From: Taishania sp. | GTDB taxonomy: Bacteria > Bacteroidota > Bacteroidia > Flavobacteriales_D > Crocinitomicaceae | Direction of reading: 5' to 3' | DNA: 64,000 bases | Assembly (NCBI GenBank): GCA_030150045.1 | Contig: JASLGM010000027.1 | Location: 1 to 64,000, forward strand | In this document: positions 27,582 through 35,855 of the stretch, piece by piece | Numbering within the stretch: position 1 is the stretch's first letter | Layout of the letters: each line of letters begins with the position of its first letter | The notes under the pieces: generated by a model | The model's input: the letters and a program-made list of their open reading frames with translations, nothing else | The model's database searches: none | What the model was told of the DNA's origin: nothing | Made by a program: the position numbers and the translations under genes

Positions 27582-27609
27582 TTTGTCTAACAATATTTAT
27601 CTATTTTTG
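27582..27609 (+). promoter_or_regulatory. Promoter of queE
   Basis: TTTG (27582-27585), 16 bp, then TATTTTTG (27602-27609). Spacing is slightly short. The ATG is at 27641. Confidence 0.5.
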
Positions 27610-27640
27610 AGGTTATAATAATATCTAGAGCATAAAATCA

Positions 27641-28249
27641 ATGAATGTCAAAGTAGAGCTACCTGTTATGGAGCATTTTTATACATTACAAGGAGAAGGT
27701 AATTTCGCAGGACGTGCCGCATATTTTATTCGTTTGGCAGGTTGTGATGTTGGGTGTGTGTGGTGTGATGTTAAAGAGAGCTGGGATGCAAACATTCATG
27801 CATTGCAAAGATTTGATTTTTTACTTTCTGAGATTGAAAAAGTTAATGCCAATTTTTGTGTCATTACAGGTGGAGAGCCTACACTTTATGATATACAGTA
27901 TTTAGTAAAAGCACTTCAAGCTAAAGGTCTAGAAGTAGCGATTGAAACTTCTGGTACAAATGAGCTTTTATATCCTGTAGATTGGTATTGTTTTTCGCCA
28001 AAAAAATTCAAGTCACCTGTTGCCCAAGCCTATGAAATGGCAGATGAATTAAAAATTGTAATCAATCACCCTTCTGATTTTGATTGGGCAGAAATGCATG
28101 CGGAAAAAGTTTCTCCCAATTGTCAATTGTATTTACAAACCGAATGGGACAAAAAGGATCGCTTTTTACCAGATATTATTACTTATATTATGAAGCATCC
28201 AAAATGGAAACTTTCATTGCAGACGCATAAATATCTAAACATCCCTTAA
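27641..28249 (+). CDS. queE: 7-carboxy-7-deazaguanine synthase (radical SAM)
   Basis: A 202-residue radical SAM enzyme converting 6-carboxytetrahydropterin to 7-carboxy-7-deazaguanine in the queuosine/7-deazaguanine pathway. The iron-sulphur motif is C35-x3-C39-x2-C42 (AGCDVGCVWCD), preceded by the family phrase HFYTLQGEGNFAGR. VITGGEPTLYD is the SAM-contact GGEP motif. The length matches the short bacterial QueE subclass. Other queuosine genes are absent. It is probably co-transcribed with the three genes downstream (gaps of 6-10 bp). Confidence 0.94.
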   Translation: MNVKVELPVMEHFYTLQGEGNFAGRAAYFIRLAGCDVGCVWCDVKESWDANIHALQRFDFLLSEIEKVNANFCVITGGEPTLYDIQYLVKALQAKGLEVAIETSGTNELLYPVDWYCFSPKKFKSPVAQAYEMADELKIVINHPSDFDWAEMHAEKVSPNCQLYLQTEWDKKDRFLPDIITYIMKHPKWKLSLQTHKYLNIP

Positions 28250-28259
28250 ATTTCATATC

Positions 28260-30281
28260 ATGAGATTACTAGCCTTAATCCTCCTTTTACTCACAGTATC
28301 TTGTGCTACACATGCACAATATCCAGGTGCAACCTACTCTACAAAAAACAAAAAAGCAATTGCATTGTTCCAAGAAGCGATTCAGTCGCCAAACAAATCG
28401 ATTGACCCATATAGTCGTACTCCAAATTATCGTGCGGGTATTGAATTGTGTTTAAAAGCATTAGAAAAAGATCCTAATTTTTGGGAAGCGCATTTATTAG
28501 CAGCTGAATTTCTTGAAAAATATTATCGTTATGAAGAGGCAAGTGAACACTATGAAAGAGCAATTGCCATCAATCCAAATCACTCCCCTTCTGGTAGCAC
28601 TTATTTCTACTTAGGTCGTGCTTTAAGTTATACTGGTGAATACACTCGTTCGAATGCTTACCTAGAAAAATATTCCAAAATTCGAAATGCGAATAACTCA
28701 TTACTTGCTGAATCACACAAATTAATGGCGAATAATGATTTCGGTATTGAATCAATGGCAAAATCTTATCGTTTTGAACCGAAAAATATGGGGCCTTCAA
28801 TAAATACATCAGATCCAGAATATTTCCCTACAATCACTGTTGATGGGAAGACCATATTATTTACACGAAGAATTAAAGACAAAACTGTTCCTGCAGGCAT
28901 GCAAGAGGACTTTTTCTATACCATGATGGATGAGCATGGGAATTGGCAAGAAGCCTTACCGATGCCTAAAAACATTAACACATCTAACAATGAAGGAGCT
29001 CCAACGATTAGTGCTGATGGTCGTTCATTGATTTTTGTTGCTTGCAGTGATGAATCAGGTAGAAACTATGGGCCTGGCCGCGAAGGTTGGGGAAGTTGCG
29101 ACTTATTTTACACCAAGAAAATTGGCTCAAGATGGCTTGATCCAATTAACTTACCTGGTAAAGTGAATACTAGTTCTTGGGAAAGTCAACCTTCACTTTC
29201 TGCAGATGGCAAAACACTTTATTTCATTCGTCGTGTTAGTCGTCCGGGAGAAGCTCCGAACTCAGATATTTTTGTTAGTCAATTACAAGATGACGGGAAT
29301 TGGTCGGCTGGCAAACCATTACCCAATTACATTAACACTCCTGATCTAGAAGAATCTGTACTAATACATCCGGATGGAAAAACTTTATACTTTGCTTCAC
29401 GAGGACACATTGGTATGGGAGGGTCTGATTTATTTATGTGTCGCCTAAACGACGATGGCACTTGGTCAAAACCGATTAATTTAGGCTATCCAATCAATAC
29501 AAAATATGATGAAAACTCCTTAATGGTTTCTCCTACCGGGGAGATTGCCTACTTTGCTTCGAATCGAAAAGGAGGATTTGGTGATTTAGACATTTATTCA
29601 TTTGAAATGCCTGAACATTTGCGTCCTATCAGAACATTGTATTTTGAAGGTGTAGTATATGACGCCATAACTCACGCACCTTTATACGCACAATTTGAAT
29701 TAATTGATTTAGAAACAGGGAAACAAGTTATTTTATCCTATTCGGATAAAGTCAATGGTCAGTTTGTGGTTACTCTTCCCCTTAATAAAGATTATGCATT
29801 AAACGCTTCTTTACCAGGTTACTCTTTCTTTTCTCAGAATTTTAATATGAAAGTAAGTGAAAATCAAGAAGCTTACCACATGAATGTTCCAATGGTTCCA
29901 ATTAACACCGATATTCCTGTAACCTTAAATAATGTATTTTTTGATCTAGCTCAGGCAACACTTCGTCAATCTTCTTTTGTTGAATTAAACAAATTAGTTG
30001 ATTTCATGAATAAAAACACTGAACTAAAAATTGAAATTGGAGGTCACACAGATACACGTGGAGATGCAAAAGAAAACCTCTCTCTTTCTCAAAAACGTGC
30101 TGAAGCAGTCATCAATCATCTAATTTCTAAAGGAATATCACCTCAAAGATTGGTTGCTAAAGGATATGGCGAGACAAAAACCATATATTCGGACGAAACA
30201 ATTTCAAAATTACAAGATGAGAAATCTAAAGAAGCAGCTCATCAAGCCAATAGAAGGACAGAATACCGTATTATTAAATAA
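28260..30281 (+). CDS. PorE-like TPR-WD40/PD40-CRD-OmpA envelope protein
   Basis: 673 residues. The signal sequence has a possible lipobox (LLTVSC). TPR-like helices span about 35-155 (ALEKDPNFWEAHLLAAEFLEKYY). PD40/WD40 beta-propeller blades at about 180-450 repeat the pattern SADGKTLYFI and HPDGKTLYFASRG. A carboxypeptidase-regulatory fold (about 460-545) and a C-terminal OmpA domain (IEIGGHTDTRGDAKENLSLSQKRAEAV) bind peptidoglycan. This exact order is that of PorE, a T9SS component in Porphyromonas. Paralogues with the same layout exist, so T9SS membership is plausible rather than proven. Confidence 0.82.
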   Translation: MRLLALILLLLTVSCATHAQYPGATYSTKNKKAIALFQEAIQSPNKSIDPYSRTPNYRAGIELCLKALEKDPNFWEAHLLAAEFLEKYYRYEEASEHYERAIAINPNHSPSGSTYFYLGRALSYTGEYTRSNAYLEKYSKIRNANNSLLAESHKLMANNDFGIESMAKSYRFEPKNMGPSINTSDPEYFPTITVDGKTILFTRRIKDKTVPAGMQEDFFYTMMDEHGNWQEALPMPKNINTSNNEGAPTISADGRSLIFVACSDESGRNYGPGREGWGSCDLFYTKKIGSRWLDPINLPGKVNTSSWESQPSLSADGKTLYFIRRVSRPGEAPNSDIFVSQLQDDGNWSAGKPLPNYINTPDLEESVLIHPDGKTLYFASRGHIGMGGSDLFMCRLNDDGTWSKPINLGYPINTKYDENSLMVSPTGEIAYFASNRKGGFGDLDIYSFEMPEHLRPIRTLYFEGVVYDAITHAPLYAQFELIDLETGKQVILSYSDKVNGQFVVTLPLNKDYALNASLPGYSFFSQNFNMKVSENQEAYHMNVPMVPINTDIPVTLNNVFFDLAQATLRQSSFVELNKLVDFMNKNTELKIEIGGHTDTRGDAKENLSLSQKRAEAVINHLISKGISPQRLVAKGYGETKTIYSDETISKLQDEKSKEAAHQANRRTEYRIIK

Positions 30282-30287
30282 TTTAAA

Positions 30288-31205
30288 ATGATTCTCCATT
30301 TTTCAAAACTCGTTCGAATCATTAATCTATTGATCATTATTGTTACAATGCTTGGTGTTGTTACTTACATGATTGATTTCCCGATTTCTTTTACAGAACA
30401 ATTGAATTTTTGGATTCTAATTGCTACAACCGTTTTTATTGCCGCTGCTGGCAATATAATAAATGATTATTTTGATGTACGTGCTGATCGTATAAACCGT
30501 CCTAACACGGTAATTATCGGTCGATCAATAAAACCTAGATGGGCAATTGTTTTACATTGGTTCTTCAATTTCTTTGGTATTATTGGTGGATTATATTTCC
30601 TTTTTACAATTCATACATATGGGATTTTGCTCATTCATTTTATTAGTACAGGAATACTTTGGTGGTACTCAGTAAGATTAAAAAAGATTCCATTATTGGG
30701 AAACATAACGATTGCATCATTAATTGTCTTAGTCATTTATTTGACTTTATTTTATTTACCATATGGTTTCCCTTTATTTTCTTTTGAAGACATCGGTAAT
30801 GACCCTAACTTTGGAAGTTTGAAATTAACTCGAACGGAGGTTGTGTTTTGGTTTGCTACCATTGGTTTTGTCCTGAATTTGGCCAGAGAAATCATTAAAG
30901 ATGCAGAAGACATTAAGGGTGATTTAGTAATTAACGCTCGAACAATTCCAATGATTATTGGTATTCCGTCTACAATAAGAATTGTTGGTTTAATTATGCT
31001 TGTTTATCCTGTTATTTATTTTTTAGGTATTGGTTTGCATTTACACAAAGTTGAACTTCAAAAACTTTGGCCATTAACGCTTTCAGCAATTATTTGTTGT
31101 ATTGGAATTTTCCCTTTGTTTTTTCCAAAAACACGCTGGATTTCACCAATCAAACAAGCGCTAAAACTAGCAATGATTTTAGGGGTACTTTATCTTTTCT
31201 TATAA
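30288..31205 (+). CDS. UbiA-family prenyltransferase
   Basis: A 305-residue polytopic membrane protein with about eight to nine helices. Both Asp-rich motifs are present: NDYFDVRADRINRP (near 62-75) and DAEDIKGD (near 206-213), which bind the prenyl diphosphate through Mg2+. It resembles the geranylgeranylglycerol-phosphate/4-hydroxybenzoate transferase-like enzymes of Bacteroidota; the acceptor is unclear. It lies 7 bp after the PorE-like gene and 7 bp before maf. Confidence 0.88.
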   Translation: MILHFSKLVRIINLLIIIVTMLGVVTYMIDFPISFTEQLNFWILIATTVFIAAAGNIINDYFDVRADRINRPNTVIIGRSIKPRWAIVLHWFFNFFGIIGGLYFLFTIHTYGILLIHFISTGILWWYSVRLKKIPLLGNITIASLIVLVIYLTLFYLPYGFPLFSFEDIGNDPNFGSLKLTRTEVVFWFATIGFVLNLAREIIKDAEDIKGDLVINARTIPMIIGIPSTIRIVGLIMLVYPVIYFLGIGLHLHKVELQKLWPLTLSAIICCIGIFPLFFPKTRWISPIKQALKLAMILGVLYLFL

Positions 31206-31211
31206 TATTAT

Positions 31212-31772
31212 ATGAACATCATTTTAGGGTCAAAATCTCCACGTAGAAGTCAACTTTTACAAGAATTAGGATTAACTTTTTCAATAATTACGCCGAACAC
31301 AGATGAATCCTACCCTTCTACATTACCAATTGAAGAAGTGCCTAGTTATATAGCAAAGAATAAAGCTCTAGCTATACAAGATCAGGTGAATGAAACAGAT
31401 ATAATTATTACTTCTGACACGATTGTTACATTGAACAATGAGCTTTTTGGAAAACCTAAAGATGCAGATGATGCTTTATTAATGCTTTCTAAATTATCAG
31501 GAAAAACCCATCAGGTAATTACAGGCATTTGCATCAAAAAAGGAGAGCAAATAATATGTGACTCTGCGGTGACTTCGGTGACTTTCCGTGAACTAAACAA
31601 TGATGAGATTTTATTTTATATTGATAATTATAAACCATTTGACAAAGCAGGTTCATATGGTATCCAAGAATGGATTGGAGCTGCTGCAATCACATCTATT
31701 AACGGCTCTTACAACAATGTTGTTGGTTTACCTACACACCTCATCGTGGAGCATCTTAAACAATTTAGTTAA
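31212..31772 (+). CDS. maf: Maf-family nucleotide pyrophosphatase
   Basis: A 186-residue protein opening with LGSKSPRRSQLLQELGL, the Maf signature. SDTIVTLNNELFGKPKD carries the conserved D and K. Maf proteins hydrolyse non-canonical or m5UTP/dTTP-like nucleotides. The segment DKAGSYGIQEWIG is typical of the YhdE-type subgroup. It is the last gene of the queE cluster. Confidence 0.94.
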   Translation: MNIILGSKSPRRSQLLQELGLTFSIITPNTDESYPSTLPIEEVPSYIAKNKALAIQDQVNETDIIITSDTIVTLNNELFGKPKDADDALLMLSKLSGKTHQVITGICIKKGEQIICDSAVTSVTFRELNNDEILFYIDNYKPFDKAGSYGIQEWIGAAAITSINGSYNNVVGLPTHLIVEHLKQFS

Positions 31773-31811
31773 CTATAGATTCATTATTTTTGTCATTAAT
31801 AAAAGGGATTA

Positions 31812-32186
31812 TTAACGAAGACAAATAAACATAGGGATTTCTAAAAACATTTTTCCAAGGTGACCATTTTGTTGAAATGTTTGAATTTTTATTATCTCTT
31901 GAGAAATAAACTCTTCACTGATCTGTTTTGTACGGGAATCCATCAAACGTAGTGATGAAATAGTACCGTCTTCTTCAATACTAATCTTTATTATTATCTT
32001 ACTTCCCCAACTTTCATAAAAATCATTTTTGAGATTATTATAAATACAGTCCAAAATTCTATTTTGACTCCCGTTTAAAAACAATGATTTTGTTAATTTG
32101 TCTAGCACCTCAACTTTTAGCTTCTCTTCTTGAGAAAAAAGAATTAAACTAAAAAAGGTTAATATAGTAGATAAAAGAATTCTCAC
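31812..32186 (-). CDS. Secreted TonB-C-terminal-like protein
   Basis: 124 residues with a signal peptide (LLSTILTFFSLILFSQ). The C-terminal part, KIIIKISIEEDGTISSLRLMDSRTKQI, resembles the beta-rich TonB C-terminal domain. There is no transmembrane anchor or proline-rich spacer, so it is not a conventional TonB. It is convergent with maf. Function unknown. Confidence 0.6.
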   Translation of the reverse strand: MRILLSTILTFFSLILFSQEEKLKVEVLDKLTKSLFLNGSQNRILDCIYNNLKNDFYESWGSKIIIKISIEEDGTISSLRLMDSRTKQISEEFISQEIIKIQTFQQNGHLGKMFLEIPMFICLR

Positions 32187-32210
32187 TTTAAATGTAATGG
32201 TAATTTCAAA

Positions 32211-32603
32211 TTAAGTTACTAAATAATTATTCATTTTACTGAAAAACGAATTTTCTGAATAGAGGTTTAAAAATCTTAAATCTATTTCTAATCTGATAGA
32301 GCTTAAGGTCATTTTCTCTACATAATCAATAATCTTTTCTAATACAGGTGGATTTACCGCATAGTACGTGGAATTACCAACCGTAAATTGGTTCAAAAGT
32401 CCTACAATAGCTAGTTCACGGCAATGTCTCGACAGATTTGACTGTGTCATTTTTAAATGCAAATTGATATCTGTTAAATTCAATGCCTTTTGTTGACTCA
32501 ACAGTTCCATTATGGCTATTCTTCCAGGATGTCCAAGTGCTTTGAATACCTTGGCTAACTGTATTTGGTTTTGCGTATAAGGCGAATAATTTGTTGCTCC
32601 CAT
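32211..32603 (-). CDS. ArsR-family winged-helix regulator
   Basis: A 130-residue helix-turn-helix protein. VFKALGHPGRIAIMELLSQQ is the ArsR opening and TQSNLSRHCRELAIVGLLNQF the recognition-helix region. No metal-binding CxC motif is seen, so it may be a non-metal ArsR member. Its target cannot be read; the repeat-rich gap lies immediately upstream. Confidence 0.88.
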   Translation of the reverse strand: MGATNYSPYTQNQIQLAKVFKALGHPGRIAIMELLSQQKALNLTDINLHLKMTQSNLSRHCRELAIVGLLNQFTVGNSTYYAVNPPVLEKIIDYVEKMTLSSIRLEIDLRFLNLYSENSFFSKMNNYLVT

Positions 32604-32668
32604 GTTGTGTGTTTTTTTAGTTCTCTAAATTAAGTTAATGAAATAGAAGAGAATAAAAAAATAATTTT

Positions 32669-32703
32669 CAATATATCTATATCACAATATTGAGATATTG
32701 TGT
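32669..32703. repeat. Short AT-rich palindromic repeat, copy 5
   Basis: ATATCTATATCACAATATTG followed by AGATATTGTGTTC. Nearly identical to the copy at 33008; the two are direct repeats flanking a ~305-bp block with a module B element. Confidence 0.7.
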
Positions 32704-32801
32704 TCAAGTATTTAACTGTTTCACTATTCCTTAATCTTGAAAAAATAACTTACCTACACTAAAGCATAGTGAATTGTTTGCTATTTCTATTAATATAAAA
32801 A

Positions 32802-32837
32802 AGATCATACAAGTGAAATAGATCATACAAGTGAAAT
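32802..32837. repeat. Tandem 18-bp duplication
   Basis: AGATCATACAAGTGAAAT occurs twice in exact tandem, followed by AGATCAG. It abuts the module B copy and looks like slippage or an insertion scar. Confidence 0.85.
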
Positions 32838-32849
32838 AGATCAGCATTT

Positions 32850-32994
32850 CAGCCTGGGAGGAATGCGATAGCTTAACGAACTAGAAAAGGTGAATGCTCT
32901 AATTTAGCATTGCGACCAACGGAAGCACATGCTAATTTAAAAGCGTTCCCTTTTTTAGGAGTTTACTAAAGCATGTATACCTAAATGGCTGCCA
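32850..32994 (-). repeat. Module B repeat, copy 6 (reverse)
   Basis: The minus strand has TGGCAGCCATTTAGG, then the core GTGCTTCCGTTGGTCGCAAT sitting on a TAAATTAGCAT/ATGCTAAATTA stem, then the tail CTATCGCATTCCTCCCAGGC. This arm pairs well and is unlike the arms of other copies. Confidence 0.75.
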
Positions 32995-33007
32995 AATAAT
33001 TTTATCT

Positions 33008-33042
33008 TTCTATATATCTATATCACAATATTGAGATATTGT
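33008..33042. repeat. Short AT-rich palindromic repeat, copy 6
   Basis: ATATCTATATCACAATATTG followed by AGATATTGTTC, a near-exact direct repeat of the 32669 copy. No gene lies in 32604-33137. Confidence 0.7.
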
Positions 33043-33094
33043 TCTGTTGAACACAGGCGTGATTAAAACAATGAAACGTACGAATATCGGCATA

Positions 33095-33123
33095 AAAAAA
33101 GGCCTTCTTACGAAGACCTTTCC
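33095..33123 (-). terminator. Terminator of the leftward pigment operon
   Basis: AAAGGTCTTC faces GAAGGCCTTTTTTT on the minus strand, 15 bp after the last stop. Confidence 0.88.
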
Positions 33124-33137
33124 GAGTTTGATTCTTT

Positions 33138-34007
33138 TTATTTTGTAAATGAGATAAACTCAATTTCGAACATCAATGGTCCTTTTTCTGGTCCGTAAGC
33201 CATGTTTGCAGGAACGAAAACTTTATAAGTCCCTCCTGTTTTCATGTGTGGAAAAGAGTATTTCCAGCCTGGGATCACTTGATTCAAATTGGATTTAAAT
33301 GGTTGTCCTCTGTCAATAGAAGATTCTAATTTATTACCGTTTATGTCGTACAAAGTATAATGCGCTTCTACGGTGTCGTCTGCAGATGGTTTTAATCCTT
33401 TCCCATCTTTGATCGTTTGGATAACGATACCTCCTTCGATAACCTCAGTATTCGGTAGTTTTTTTGCGTTCTCCATAAAACCACCTTCTAACTGTGATGC
33501 TTCTTTCATCAATACGGACTGAATATCTGTCTGAAATTTAGATAAAAAGAATGCTTTTTCTGACTCAGTAAGGATGGTGTCCTTGCGGTGTAATCCGTCG
33601 CTGAATCCTTTAATTAAGTACGCCTTCTCTACAGAATTGGTACGTTCAGCTTTTTTCAATACGGCATAGAAATCGTGTGAGCTAAATTTCCCGAAACACT
33701 CTGAACCTTGTACTTTCAATGCAGGATTTGGGTTAGAAAATCCTTCACCAAAAGCTTCTACCATTGTTTGTCCACAAGCTGAGATGTCTGTTTCATTATA
33801 CCCCTTGTCAAATCCTTCAACGATGGCGTCAAGGTCAAACATATCAAATACGTTTTTTGGTGCATTAAGTAACATTTTTGACATGTCACTCCCCACAGCA
33901 TATGACAGTTTTTGCAAATCGTTCTCTAACTTAAGTGTTTCTTCTTTTTTGTTCCCACAACTTGCGAAAAGAATTCCTGCCATTGTGAATATCAATACTT
34001 TTTTCAT
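33138..34007 (-). CDS. FKBP-type peptidyl-prolyl isomerase lipoprotein
   Basis: 289 residues with a lipoprotein signal (IFTMAGILFASC). An FKBP N-like helical region (LSYAVGSDMSKML) and a C-terminal FKBP domain at about 195-288 (VEAHYTLYDINGNKLESSIDRGQPFKSNLNQVIPGW ... MAYGPEKG) follow. It ends the five-gene leftward block, 1 bp after the other FKBP gene. A direct role in pigment synthesis is doubtful; folding of exported pigment machinery is one possibility. Confidence 0.88.
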   Translation of the reverse strand: MKKVLIFTMAGILFASCGNKKEETLKLENDLQKLSYAVGSDMSKMLLNAPKNVFDMFDLDAIVEGFDKGYNETDISACGQTMVEAFGEGFSNPNPALKVQGSECFGKFSSHDFYAVLKKAERTNSVEKAYLIKGFSDGLHRKDTILTESEKAFFLSKFQTDIQSVLMKEASQLEGGFMENAKKLPNTEVIEGGIVIQTIKDGKGLKPSADDTVEAHYTLYDINGNKLESSIDRGQPFKSNLNQVIPGWKYSFPHMKTGGTYKVFVPANMAYGPEKGPLMFEIEFISFTK

Positions 34008-34008
34008 C

Positions 34009-34605
34009 TTAGTTAAAATCTATTAATTCAACATCAAAGATCAATGCCATATACGGTTGGATTAATCCGCCTGGAGCTTGTGCTCCATAAGCTAATTCTT
34101 GTGGAATGTAAAGTCTTAATTTTGTTCCTTTTTTCATTAACTGCAAGGCTTCTGTCCATCCTTTGATCACTTGTGTAACTCCGAATGTTGCAGGCTCACC
34201 ACGTTTAACAGAACTATCAAACACTTGTCCGTCAAGTAATGTTCCTTCGTAATGTACAGTTACAGTAGATTGAGTCGTTGGTGAATCACCTTCTCCTTCA
34301 GTGATTACTTCGTACTGCAATCCGCTCAAAGTTGTTGTCACCCCTTCTTTTTTAAAGTTTTCTGCTAAAAATTCCTCTCCGGCTTTTTTATTCACTTCGA
34401 ATTGCTGAGACATCATTCTTTGCATATACTGCTGAATTACTGCACTCGCTTGATTTGGTTCCATTTTCAATGGTTTTTCCATAAGAATATCTTCCACTCC
34501 CTGTGCAAACAAATCAAAATCTATATTAGATAAATGTTGCTCCATTAAGCTTCCTCCAATACTCATTCCCACTGCGTAGCTAACTGCTTCTAACTCTTCT
34601 TTCAT
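34009..34605 (-). CDS. FKBP-type peptidyl-prolyl isomerase (FklB-like)
   Basis: 198 residues. The N-terminal dimerisation helices (LEAVSYAVGMSIGGSL) are followed by a full FKBP domain (VTVHYEGTLLDGQVFDSSVKRGEPATFGVTQVIKGWTEAL, LAYGAQAPGGLIQP). No signal peptide is visible, so it may be cytoplasmic, unlike its lipoprotein neighbour. The start overlaps the halogenase-like gene by 4 bp. Confidence 0.9.
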   Translation of the reverse strand: MKEELEAVSYAVGMSIGGSLMEQHLSNIDFDLFAQGVEDILMEKPLKMEPNQASAVIQQYMQRMMSQQFEVNKKAGEEFLAENFKKEGVTTTLSGLQYEVITEGEGDSPTTQSTVTVHYEGTLLDGQVFDSSVKRGEPATFGVTQVIKGWTEALQLMKKGTKLRLYIPQELAYGAQAPGGLIQPYMALIFDVELIDFN

Positions 34606-35855
34606 TCTTTTATGTTAAGTTCTTTATCGTACAAATCTACAATTTTAGCTAACGAATTTAGCAATTTATTGTGACGTGAAACAAAAGGATTTTCAGAATC
34701 CCATACATAACCTCCTAAAACGGAACAAATCTGTCTCATAAATTCAGGATTTGGATTTGTTGCGAAAAATATCTTAGATAAGGTTCCGTCGTACCATGCA
34801 TTTACATAAGATCGGAAAACATCTATTCCAGATTGCATAACGTCTGTGTATTCAACCTGCCAATTAACTTGTTCACCACTTAATGTTCGACAAACAAGAT
34901 CAGCTGATCGATATCCTGAGCTTATGGCCAACGTAACGCCTGAACTAAAAACTGGATCTAAAAATTCGGTGGCATTACCGCATAACGCGAAACCTTCTCC
35001 GTACATTTTTTGTACTGAAACGGCATAATTAAGGATTACCTTTGGTTCAAAACGCAATGTTGAATCTGCAAATCGTCCGAATAATCCAGGAAAATCTCTT
35101 AAGTAAGATCTATAAATTGCTCCATCATTGGCTGCGCATTCTTCGATAAAATCTTTATCTGCAACTATTCCAACGGAACAACTCCCATCTGAAAAAGGAA
35201 TGGACCAAAACCATGCTGTGTTCTCTCTAAATGCATGGATAAAAATATTGTTTCCAGCTTTGTCTGATCGGTTATTATCAATAACGTGGCTGAATATAGC
35301 TCCTCTAGGAATAGCTGGTGCCGTTTTCTCAATATCCAACAATCGAGGTAGGACGCGACCATAACCACTCGCATCAAGTACAAAACGTGCACTGGCACGA
35401 ATAATCTCTTCGGATTGATTTCTCTTGTATGAAACGATTTGAACGGCAGTTGAAAAATCTACAGCAACCACTTCTGCTTCATAGATAACTTCAGCTCCTC
35501 GTTTTTCTACTTCATCAATTAAGGCTTTATCAAAATCTGCACGCTTAACTTGCCAAGTATATTCCCAACTGTCTTTTGTAAATTGATCGTTGAAATGAAA
35601 TTGATAATGTTTGTCTTCGTGGTAAAAAGCGACTCCTGTTTTTTCCTGAAAACCTTGCGCTTCCAGACATGGCAATAAATCTAATTTATCCAGAAAATCC
35701 ATACAATGTGGCAATAGACTTTCTCCAATCACAAATCTTGGGAAAGTCATTTTTTCTAAGACCAACACCTTTAATCCATCTTTAAGTAAGCGTGCGGCGG
35801 CTACTGACCCTGCTGGTCCTGCACCTATCACAATTACATCATAATCTATTTTCAT
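34602..35855 (-). CDS. FAD-dependent oxidoreductase, halogenase-like
   Basis: 417 residues with an N-terminal FAD motif (VIVIGAGPAGSVAAARLL, 8-25), GESLLPHCMDFLD near 45 and ENTAWFWSIPFSDGSCSVG near 212. GESLLP and WFWSIP (W-x-W-x-I-P) are the signatures I associate with flavin-dependent halogenases of phenolic substrates. The broader geranylgeranyl-reductase family shares the fold. Flexirubins are often ring-chlorinated, so halogenation of the aryl end fits. It overlaps both neighbours (4 and 17 bp). A non-halogenating monooxygenase or reductase remains possible. Confidence 0.75.
   Translation of the reverse strand: MKIDYDVIVIGAGPAGSVAAARLLKDGLKVLVLEKMTFPRFVIGESLLPHCMDFLDKLDLLPCLEAQGFQEKTGVAFYHEDKHYQFHFNDQFTKDSWEYTWQVKRADFDKALIDEVEKRGAEVIYEAEVVAVDFSTAVQIVSYKRNQSEEIIRASARFVLDASGYGRVLPRLLDIEKTAPAIPRGAIFSHVIDNNRSDKAGNNIFIHAFRENTAWFWSIPFSDGSCSVGIVADKDFIEECAANDGAIYRSYLRDFPGLFGRFADSTLRFEPKVILNYAVSVQKMYGEGFALCGNATEFLDPVFSSGVTLAISSGYRSADLVCRTLSGEQVNWQVEYTDVMQSGIDVFRSYVNAWYDGTLSKIFFATNPNPEFMRQICSVLGGYVWDSENPFVSRHNKLLNSLAKIVDLYDKELNIKE

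Noticed and set aside
17149..33042. CRISPR array from the short palindromic repeats
   Set aside because: Copies are irregularly spaced over kilobases with no spacer periodicity and no cas genes.
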